A program made the translations under genes and the position numbers. A stretch of 64,000 bases of DNA from Billgrantia azerbaijanica (GTDB lineage: Bacteria > Pseudomonadota > Gammaproteobacteria > Pseudomonadales > Halomonadaceae), in NCBI GenBank assembly GCA_004551485.1, contig SBLD01000001.1:1-64000 (forward strand), given 5' to 3'. The notes below the pieces were generated by a model. That model ran no database searches and was not told the origin of the DNA. It saw nothing but the letters and a program-made list of their open reading frames with translations. This document shows positions 8,496-15,152 of the stretch, piece after piece; position 1 is the stretch's first letter; the number at the start of each line of letters is the position of its first letter.

Positions 8496-8945
8496 CTAGA
8501 CCAGGCGCAGGCCCTGGCGGTCGGCCCAGGCGGCGCCGACGGCGTGGTCGAGGCGCTCGTGCAGGTGCTCCGGCAGCGCTGCCCGGGCCGCCTCCACACT
8601 CGCGAAGTCGCGGTTGAGCAGCCAGCAGTAGGCCCAGGCACAGGCCTCCTCGTCGCTGGCCGGCACCGGGCGAGCGGGCATCTGCACGAGCAGGAAGGTG
8701 GCGGTGCGCGCCGCCCAGAGGGGAATGCCGTCGCCTGCACCGGGCTGGCTCCAGGCCGCCAGAGTGGCGCCGTCCGGCGTCGCCTCCGGCTCGCCGAGGC
8801 GCGCCACCCGCGCCGTCTCGGCGAGGATCAGCGCCAGGCGGTCCGCATCACCACGGCCCAGGCGGCGCCACTGGTCGATCAGCGCCGGCATGCCCTGGCG
8901 CACCTTGGCATAGAAGCCGCTTTGCGGCATGGTCTCGGTCATCAT
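8496..8945 (-). CDS. Hypothetical protein, about 149 aa
   Basis: Contains YAKVRQGMPALIDQWRRLG, ALILAETARVARLGEPE and a mid-region with several Trp and Cys residues (ACAWAYCWLLNRDF). No signal peptide or membrane helix is clear. Two consecutive ATG codons (8945 and 8942) are possible starts, with AGGGA eight bases before the first. It is divergent from the patB-like gene with only about 30 bases between starts, so their promoters overlap. Family not recognised. Confidence 0.65.
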   Translation of the reverse strand: MMTETMPQSGFYAKVRQGMPALIDQWRRLGRGDADRLALILAETARVARLGEPEATPDGATLAAWSQPGAGDGIPLWAARTATFLLVQMPARPVPASDEEACAWAYCWLLNRDFASVEAARAALPEHLHERLDHAVGAAWADRQGLRLV

Positions 8946-8975
8946 TGGCGGTTTCCCTGAGTCGAGGACGAGGAC

Positions 8976-10154
8976 ATGGAGTTCGATTTTGCCACGCCCG
9001 TGGAGCGTCGCCACCCCGCCGAGGCGCACTGGCTGTCGCAGAAGTGGCATCGCTACGACGACGGCGTGCTGCCGCTGTGGGTGGCCGACATGGACTTTCG
9101 CTCGCCGCCGGCGGTGATCGAGGCGCTGCGGGCGCGGGTCGATCATGGTGTCTACGGTTACGGCCTGGTGCCCGACAGCCTGCGTCGCACCCTGTGTCAC
9201 TGGAGCCGCAAGCACTACGACTGGGCGATCGAGCCGGAGTGGCAGCTGTGGCTGCCGGGCGTGGTGCCGGCCCTGCACATGGCGAGCCTGGCGCTCACCG
9301 CGCCGGGGGAGGGGGTGCTGACCCTGACGCCGATCTATCCCCCCTTCCTCAAGGTGGCCGAGCACACCGGCCGCCTGCCGCAGCAGGCGCCGCTCGCCGA
9401 GCCGACCGGCCCCGGCGCACCCTGGCGGCTCGATCTCGACGCCCTGGAGGCGGCAATCACCCCCGAGACCCGGCTGCTGCTGTGGTGCCACCCCCACAAC
9501 CCCACCGGCCGGGTGTGGCATCACGAGGAGCTGGCCGGCCTGGCCGAGCTGGTCGAGCGCCACGACCTGCTGGTGGTCTCCGACGAGCTGCACTGCGACC
9601 TGCTGCTCGACGAGGGCGCCCGCCACCGCCCGCTGGTGGCGGCCTTCCCGGCGCTCGCCGCGCGCACCCTGACGCTCTGGGCACCCTCCAAGACCTTCAA
9701 CCTGGCCGGCCTCACCACCGCCTGCGCGGTGATTCCCGACCGGGCGCTGCGGCGTCGCTTCGCGGCCGGTATTCGCGGCCTGGTGCCGGACGCCAACGTG
9801 CTCGGCCTGGTGGCCGCCGAGGCCGCCTACGCCCACGGCGACCCCTGGCGCCGGGCGCTGCTCGAGGTGCTGCGTCATCATCGCCGGGCGCTGGGCGAGC
9901 GGGTCGCCACCTGGCCCGGCGTGGCCATGAGCGCCCCCGAGTCGACCTACCTGGCGTGGCTCGACCTGCGCGAGGCAGAGGGGCTGGCGGGACGCGACGG
10001 GCCGCCCGGCAAGGTGCTGCGCGAGACGGCGGGCGTGGCGCTCTCCGATGGCGCCGATTTCGGCTGGCCTGGGTTCGTGCGGCTCAACTTCGGCACCACG
10101 GCGTTGCAGCTCGAGCAGGCGCTGGCGCGGTTGGACCCGATCTTGAGGGGGTGA
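8976..10154 (+). CDS. PatB/MalY-type PLP-dependent C-S lyase (cystathionine beta-lyase)
   Basis: A 392-residue fold-type I aminotransferase-like enzyme. Family markers are LPLWVADMDFRSPPAV near the N terminus, GVYGYG, CHPHNPTGRVW, and the PLP lysine in WAPSKTFNLAGL. These enzymes split cystathionine or cysteine to thiol, pyruvate and ammonia; MalY in addition binds the MalT regulator. AGGAC lies upstream of the ATG. It is convergent with ybbN. Confidence 0.9.
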   Translation: MEFDFATPVERRHPAEAHWLSQKWHRYDDGVLPLWVADMDFRSPPAVIEALRARVDHGVYGYGLVPDSLRRTLCHWSRKHYDWAIEPEWQLWLPGVVPALHMASLALTAPGEGVLTLTPIYPPFLKVAEHTGRLPQQAPLAEPTGPGAPWRLDLDALEAAITPETRLLLWCHPHNPTGRVWHHEELAGLAELVERHDLLVVSDELHCDLLLDEGARHRPLVAAFPALAARTLTLWAPSKTFNLAGLTTACAVIPDRALRRRFAAGIRGLVPDANVLGLVAAEAAYAHGDPWRRALLEVLRHHRRALGERVATWPGVAMSAPESTYLAWLDLREAEGLAGRDGPPGKVLRETAGVALSDGADFGWPGFVRLNFGTTALQLEQALARLDPILRG

Positions 10155-10159
10155 CGTCA

Positions 10160-10182
10160 GCGGCCGCCCATCGGGCAGCCGC
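10160..10182. terminator. Imperfect hairpin between convergent patB-like gene and ybbN
   Basis: GCGGC-x-GCCC / GGGC-x-GCCGC with one mismatch lies in the 47-base gap. It may end transcription from both sides; no T-run is present. Confidence 0.35.
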
Positions 10183-10201
10183 GGTCGTGACGGGCGAAGG
10201 A

Positions 10202-11131
10202 TCAGTAGAGCAGGGTGAACAGCTTGCGCCGGTAGCTCACCGTCAGCGGGTGGTCGGCGCCCAGCGCATCGAAGACCCGCAGCAGGGTCTTGCGGGCCGC
10301 GTCGTCGCCGTAGGCGCGGTCGCGCTTGACCAGCGCCAGCAGGCCCTCGAGGCCCGCCTCGTAGTCGCCGTCGGCGACCTGGCGCAGGGCGCGCTGGTAG
10401 TGCGCCTCGCTGTCGTCGCGCCCCGCCAGGGCGGCGAGCGCCTCGCGGGAGGGCGCCTCCTCGGTGAACTCGATGCTCGCGCGCACGCCGCGGGCCGGGG
10501 CGGCATCGCGCTCCTCGGGGGGCAGGTTGTCGAGCAGGCTGCGCGCCTCGTCCTGGCGCCCCTCGGCGACCAGCACCCGGGCCAGTTCCACCTGATAGGC
10601 GTAGTGCTGCGGGTACTGCTGCACCAGCTCCTCGTAGATGGCGCGTGCGGTAGCCGCGTCGCCGGCGGCGAGCGCCTCGGCGGCCTGCTCCTCGGGGCTC
10701 GCCGGAGCCGCTTCCGGGGCCGGGAAGTAGCGGCCCAGCCATTCGCGGATCTCCTTCTCGGGCAGCGCGCCCTGGAACTGGTCGACCAAGCCGCCCTGGC
10801 TGATCAGCTTCACGTCGGGCACCGAGCGCACCCCGAGCTGCGCAGCGATGTCCTGGTTGTCGTCGATGTTGAGCTTGGCCAACAGGAAGGTGCCGTTGTA
10901 CTCCCGGGCGAGCTTCTCGAGGACCGGGGTCAGCGTCTTGCACGGTTGACACCAGGGCGCCCAGCAGTCGAGCAGCACCGGCACCTGCAGGGAGGCCTCC
11001 AGCAGCTGCTGGATGTTGTTGCGGTCGACATCGATGATCAGCTGCTCCTCCGGGACGTCCGCCGGCGCCGGCTGCTCGGTGGAAGTGTCCGGGGTCAGCG
11101 GTGCGCCGCTGCGGGGGTCAACGATGGGCAT
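10202..11131 (-). CDS. ybbN: Thioredoxin/TPR co-chaperone YbbN (CnoX)
   Basis: A 309-residue protein. Residues about 30-135 are a thioredoxin domain with LLDCWAPWCQPCKTLTP, so both Cys of the CxxC are present (E. coli has SQHC at this site). The C-terminal half contains TPR-like repeats (EALAAGDAATARAIYEEL, ELARVLVAEGRQDEARSLL). CnoX-type proteins protect clients from over-oxidation and hand them to GroEL or DnaK. The start at 11131 (MPIVDPRSG) was chosen by family alignment of the N-terminal region. Confidence 0.88.
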   Translation of the reverse strand: MPIVDPRSGAPLTPDTSTEQPAPADVPEEQLIIDVDRNNIQQLLEASLQVPVLLDCWAPWCQPCKTLTPVLEKLAREYNGTFLLAKLNIDDNQDIAAQLGVRSVPDVKLISQGGLVDQFQGALPEKEIREWLGRYFPAPEAAPASPEEQAAEALAAGDAATARAIYEELVQQYPQHYAYQVELARVLVAEGRQDEARSLLDNLPPEERDAAPARGVRASIEFTEEAPSREALAALAGRDDSEAHYQRALRQVADGDYEAGLEGLLALVKRDRAYGDDAARKTLLRVFDALGADHPLTVSYRRKLFTLLY

Positions 11132-11304
11132 GGGGTGGCATTCCGTGATGGTGAGTTTGCCCTCAAGATGCGGGCCGCGGCGGCGGGATTCAAGGGGCGG
11201 CGGCGACTTTCGGCCAGGCCGCCGGGCAAGGGCGCTCCCCCTGTGGTACGCTCGTTGCCGGCCATGGAACACGCGCCAGGGTGACCCGACACGAGGAACC
11301 GTCG

Positions 11305-11973
11305 ATGGCGACATACCGACTCGACCGCGATAGCGACCTGATAGACAACCCTTCCCCCCGCTGCGCCTGCATGCTGGTGCTGGATACCTCCGCCTCGATG
11401 TTCGGCGAGCCGATCCGCGAGCTGAATGCCGGCGTGCAGGAGTTCATCGCCGCCATCCAGGAAGACGAGATGGCGGCCTGCTCCGTGGAGCTGGGAGTCA
11501 TCACCGCCGGCGGCCAGGTCACCGAGCAGTTACCGTTCACCACGGCCATGAACATCTCCCAGTGCCGGCAATTCACCGCTTCCGGCCTGACGCCGCTCGG
11601 CGCGGCCATGACGCTGGCGATGGATCGCCTGGAGGCGCGCACCGCCGCCTACCGCCAGGCGGGGGTCGCCTACTACCAGCCGTGGCTGGTGGTGATCAGC
11701 GATGGCGTGCCGACGGACGAGTGGGAGCGGGTGGCGGCGCGCTCGCGCGCCCTGGCGCAGCAGCGCAAGACGGTGGTGATCCCGGTGGGCGTCGAGGAGG
11801 CCGACCTGGAGGCCCTCGGCGCCTTCTCCTCGCGACCGGCCAAGCGGCTCGAGGGGCTCAAGTTCCGCGAGTTCTTCCTGTGGCTCTCGGCCAGCATGAG
11901 CCGGGTCTCGGCGTCGGCTTCGACCACCGAACAGGTGAAGCTGCCCCCCACGGACAGCTGGGACAGCATCTGA
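11305..11973 (+). CDS. TerY-like von Willebrand factor A domain protein
   Basis: A 222-residue single vWA domain. The MIDAS motif DTSASM is near residue 27, with TPLGAAM (conserved Thr) and ISDGVPTDEW completing the metal site. It resembles TerY of tellurite-resistance-associated systems. It starts at 11305 with GAGGA upstream. It is followed by a kinase and a PP2C gene on the same strand, so it is the first gene of a vWA-kinase-phosphatase triad. It may act as a metal-dependent scaffold whose state is set by phosphorylation; that is an inference. Confidence 0.85.
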   Translation: MATYRLDRDSDLIDNPSPRCACMLVLDTSASMFGEPIRELNAGVQEFIAAIQEDEMAACSVELGVITAGGQVTEQLPFTTAMNISQCRQFTASGLTPLGAAMTLAMDRLEARTAAYRQAGVAYYQPWLVVISDGVPTDEWERVAARSRALAQQRKTVVIPVGVEEADLEALGAFSSRPAKRLEGLKFREFFLWLSASMSRVSASASTTEQVKLPPTDSWDSI

Positions 11974-12028
11974 TCCGGTCCGTCCGGCCCTGCGCGGCCG
12001 GCCGGGCTGCAGGAGGGAGGAAAGCCCG

Positions 12029-13003
12029 ATGCGCGGCAAGGTCGTCACGGATTCGCTGGGCAAGCCGCGCCAGCTGGGCAAGCGGCTGGCGCGCGGTGGG
12101 GAGGGGGAGATCTTCGCCCTGCAGGGGCGTGCCGACGTCATCGTCAAGTGGTACTACCCCGAGGTGCTCGCCAAGCGCGGCGAGACGCTGCACCGCAAAG
12201 TGGAGGCGATGCGTGCGCTGCGCGACACGCCCATCACCCGCGACGTCTGCTGGCCGCTGATCCGCGTCTTCGACCACGAGCGCCGCTGGATCGGCTTCGC
12301 CATGTACCGAGCCCGCGGCGTCAAGATGGGCTTCCTGGCCCATGCGCTGCTCTACGAACGCCACTTTCCCGGCCTGGACCGCCGCCAGGTCGTCGGCTAC
12401 CTGCTGCGTTTCGTCGAGATCGTCCAGCAACTGCACCAGGCCGGAATCTGCATCGGCGACTACAACCTCAACAACGTCTTCTGCGTGCCGGGCAGCGATC
12501 AGGTCTCGCTCATCGACTGCGACAGCTATCAGCTGCGCGTGGACGGCACCTTCTACCCCTGTCCGGTGGGCAGCCCCGACATGACGCCCAAGGAGCACCA
12601 GGGCAAGGCGTTCCGCGATATCGTGCGCACGCCGCGCAGCGAAGCCTTCTCGCTGGCCATCGTGCTCTTCAAGTGCCTGATGCTGGGCCGCCACCCCTAC
12701 GACATCGTGGGCGGCGACGATCCGGTCAGGAACCTGCGCCGCGGCAACTTCGCCTACGGCCGCGGCCAGCGCAGCGTGCCCCAGGGCGACTGGTACGCGC
12801 TGTGGCAGGCGCTGCCGGAAGCGCTCCGCGAGCACTTCGCCGTCACCTTCACCGGCGGGGCCGACGACCCGGGCCGTCGCACCACCCTGGCGCAGTGGCA
12901 CGAGGCGCTGAGCACCTATCGCGAGGCGCTCGACCGCGGCGAGAGCCCCCGCGACATCACGCCCGGCCGCGCGGCCGGCTTCGGGGGGCGCCGTGTCCGC
13001 TGA
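12029..13003 (+). CDS. Divergent protein kinase of the TerY-P triad
   Basis: A 324-residue kinase-fold protein. The glycine-rich loop is RGGEGEIF, the ATP lysine is in ADVIVKWYYP, the catalytic loop is GDYNLNNVF (HRD reduced to GD, but Asp and Asn kept) and the metal motif is LIDCDSY (DCD in place of DFG). The C-terminal part (about 225-324) is a helical extension with LPQGDW-like and RTTLAQWHEAL segments seen in TerY-associated kinases. AGGAGG is well placed before ATG 12029. The last 11 bases overlap the PP2C gene. Confidence 0.83.
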   Translation: MRGKVVTDSLGKPRQLGKRLARGGEGEIFALQGRADVIVKWYYPEVLAKRGETLHRKVEAMRALRDTPITRDVCWPLIRVFDHERRWIGFAMYRARGVKMGFLAHALLYERHFPGLDRRQVVGYLLRFVEIVQQLHQAGICIGDYNLNNVFCVPGSDQVSLIDCDSYQLRVDGTFYPCPVGSPDMTPKEHQGKAFRDIVRTPRSEAFSLAIVLFKCLMLGRHPYDIVGGDDPVRNLRRGNFAYGRGQRSVPQGDWYALWQALPEALREHFAVTFTGGADDPGRRTTLAQWHEALSTYREALDRGESPRDITPGRAAGFGGRRVR

Positions 13004-13841
13004 CGCCGAGCCTTCCGCGAGCGACGCTCCCTGGCGGGGCCTGGCCACGGCCGTGGCCGGCCTGGCCCACCTGGAGGCCGAGCCGCCCCTGCCCTGCCAG
13101 GATGCCGCCTTGGCGATGGTCGCGCCGCGCCCGCTGCTGGTGGTGGCCGACGGGGCCGGCAGCGCGCCGGCCTCCGACCGTGGCGCCCGGGCGGTGACCC
13201 GGGCCCTGCGCCGCCTGCTCGACACCCTGGAGGGCCAGGTGGCGGCGCTGCTCGATGCGCCCGTCGCGCCGGACGACGGCACCGACCGGCAGCTGGCGCT
13301 GCTGCTCGTCAAGCACGCCCGGGGCGTGCTCGACGACGTGGCAGAGGCGCAGCGGCGCGAGGTGCGCGACCTGCGCTGCACGCTGCTGGTGGCCCTCGTC
13401 GGCCGGGCGCGGCTGTTGTGGCTCAAGGTGGGCGATGGCGCCATCGTCGTGGAGCGCGCGGTGCCGGTGACGACGGAAGCCGAGGACGAGCCCGCCCTGG
13501 CTCCCGAGCTCACTACCCTGGGCGAGTCGGGGCGGGGCGAGTTCGCCAACCAGACGACCTTCGTCGACGCGCACCTCGCGCCCGAGCAGGTGCAGTCGGG
13601 CAGCTTGGCCATGGCGGGGATCACGGGGCTCGCGCTGATGAGCGATGGCGCCGCCGAGAAGCTGGTCGCCCACGACGGCAGCCGGGTCGCCGGTCAGCTC
13701 AGCCACTGGCTCGACGACCTGCGCCAGGGCCGGCTGCGCCAGCGGGACCTGGTGCGGCGCTTCTACAGCGACGCCTTCTGTCGAGGCACGAGCGGCGACG
13801 ACCGCAGCCTCGCCCTGCTGGCGCGTGACATCATCGTGTAA
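12993..13841 (+). CDS. PP2C-family serine/threonine phosphatase
   Basis: A 282-residue PP2C phosphatase. Metal-binding motifs are visible: CQDAALA near the N terminus, VVADGAGSAPASDRGA, LMSDGAAEKL and the terminal GDDRSLALL. It would reverse phosphorylation by the adjacent kinase. The GTG start at 12993 lies 11 bases inside the kinase gene in another frame, indicating translational coupling. A hairpin 60 bases after the stop ends the operon. Confidence 0.85.
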   Translation: MSADAEPSASDAPWRGLATAVAGLAHLEAEPPLPCQDAALAMVAPRPLLVVADGAGSAPASDRGARAVTRALRRLLDTLEGQVAALLDAPVAPDDGTDRQLALLLVKHARGVLDDVAEAQRREVRDLRCTLLVALVGRARLLWLKVGDGAIVVERAVPVTTEAEDEPALAPELTTLGESGRGEFANQTTFVDAHLAPEQVQSGSLAMAGITGLALMSDGAAEKLVAHDGSRVAGQLSHWLDDLRQGRLRQRDLVRRFYSDAFCRGTSGDDRSLALLARDIIV

Positions 13842-13901
13842 CACTCTCCGCATAGGCTGGGTGCCAATGCGCGATACGGCACAGGGTGTACCCGGTATGA
13901 A

Positions 13902-13931
13902 AAAGGCCAGGCCCCGGTGGTCCTGGCCTTT
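13902..13931 (+). terminator. Terminator of the vWA-kinase-PP2C operon
   Basis: A perfect 10-bp stem AAAGGCCAGG / CCTGGCCTTT with T and A tracts on both sides, so it can work on either strand. Confidence 0.75.
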
Positions 13932-14005
13932 CTCGATGTCTGGTAGCGGGCGCGCCGAAGTGGCATCGGCAACGCACCGACGACGGTCGTCGGATAGGGG
14001 GCACG

Positions 14006-14035
14006 AAAAAAGCCGAGGTCACTGCCCCGGCTTTT
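14006..14035 (-). terminator. Terminator of the initiator tRNA
   Basis: On the minus strand the stem AAAAGCCG / CGGCTTTT is followed by a run of six T, placed 10 bases after the tRNA 3' end. Confidence 0.8.
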
Positions 14036-14044
14036 CCTGAAATT

Positions 14045-14121
<77 letters not shown>

Positions 14122-14268
14122 TCAATGTGCGGCACATTCTACGGCTTTCTGGCGTTTAGTCAAGATGCGTTTCGACAGACTTCACCCCACACCCATCAAC
14201 TCTCAGTGGCCATACTAGTAAAGGGCGCCTCGCGCTTGCAGCGGGCGTTCCTCAGGCCGCATCCTGTC

Positions 14269-14298
14269 GGGGCCGGCTTGGCGTTCCGAGCCGGCCCC
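14269..14298 (+). promoter_or_regulatory. Strong hairpin in the phaB leader
   Basis: A perfect 10-bp G+C stem GGGGCCGGCT / AGCCGGCCCC with a 10-base loop ends 34 bases before the phaB ATG. No T-run follows, so it is more likely an RNA stability or regulatory element than a terminator. The rest of the 211 bases between the tRNA and phaB shows no other clear feature. Confidence 0.4.
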
Positions 14299-14332
14299 TC
14301 ACGTATGAATGTCATGACCAGGGAGGAAGACA

Positions 14333-15079
14333 ATGACTCAATCAGCACCCGTTGCCTGGGTCACCGGCGGAACCGGTGGCATCGGCTCGGCGATCTGCCG
14401 GGCACTCGCTGCGGCGGGGTATCAGGTCGTGGCGGGCTATCACAACCCGGAGAAGGCCAAGACGTGGCTCGAGACCCAGAAGGCCGACGGCTACGACAAC
14501 ATCGCCCTGTCCGGTACCGACCTCACCAGCTACGATGCCTGCGTGGCCGGCGTCAAGGAGATCGAGGAGACCCACGGACCCATCAGCGTACTGGTCAACT
14601 GTGCCGGCATCACCCGGGACGGTACCCTGAAGAAGATGACGCCCGAGCAGTGGCGTGAGGTCATCGACACCAACCTCAACAGCGTCTTCAATACCTGCCG
14701 CAGCGTCATCGAGATGATGCTGGAGCAGGGCTATGGGCGGATCATCAACATCTCATCCATCAATGGCCGCAAGGGCCAGTTCGGCCAGGTCAACTACGCT
14801 GCGGCCAAGGCGGGGATGCACGGCCTGACCATGTCGCTGGCCCAGGAGACGGCCACCAAGGGCATCACCGTCAACACCGTGTCGCCGGGCTACATCGCCA
14901 CGGACATGATCATGAAGGTGCCGGAGAAGGTGCGTGAGGCGATCCGCGAGACCATTCCCGTCAAGCGCTTCGGCACGCCGGAGGAGATCGCCCGCCTGGT
15001 GACGTTCCTCGCCGACAAGGAGTCCGGCTTCATCACCGGTGCCAACATCGACATCAACGGGGGGCAGTACATGGGCTGA
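14333..15079 (+). CDS. phaB: Acetoacetyl-CoA reductase PhaB
   Basis: A 248-residue short-chain dehydrogenase. The NADPH-binding motif is TGGTGGIG, the Ser-Tyr-Lys triad is in NISSINGRKGQFGQVNYAAAK, and SPGYIATDM and the C terminus INGGQYMG are typical of PhaB. It reduces acetoacetyl-CoA to (R)-3-hydroxybutyryl-CoA, the monomer for polyhydroxybutyrate. GGAGGAAG is an excellent ribosome site. It stands alone, without phaA or phaC next to it, followed by its own terminator. Confidence 0.93.
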   Translation: MTQSAPVAWVTGGTGGIGSAICRALAAAGYQVVAGYHNPEKAKTWLETQKADGYDNIALSGTDLTSYDACVAGVKEIEETHGPISVLVNCAGITRDGTLKKMTPEQWREVIDTNLNSVFNTCRSVIEMMLEQGYGRIINISSINGRKGQFGQVNYAAAKAGMHGLTMSLAQETATKGITVNTVSPGYIATDMIMKVPEKVREAIRETIPVKRFGTPEEIARLVTFLADKESGFITGANIDINGGQYMG

Positions 15080-15109
15080 GCTGGCGCGAAGGCTTCAGCC
15101 ATCGATACC

Positions 15110-15135
15110 GCGCGGGAGGCTCTGGCCTCCCGCGC
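15110..15135 (+). terminator. Terminator after phaB
   Basis: An 11-bp perfect stem GCGCGGGAGGC / GCCTCCCGCGC with a TCTG tetraloop, followed by TTGTCGTT; lies between convergent genes. Confidence 0.75.
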
Positions 15136-15152
15136 TTGTCGTTGGGCAACGC

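Noticed and set aside
8496-10952. Very long open frame (818 codons) on the minus strand across the patB-like gene
   Set aside because: It is antisense to a convincing PLP enzyme; only its last 149 codons look like a real protein. High GC content produces such shadow frames.
13940-13975. Sequence TGGTAGCGGGCGCG resembling the 3' end of the initiator tRNA
   Set aside because: Only the acceptor tail is similar; no D-arm, anticodon arm or T-arm can be drawn.
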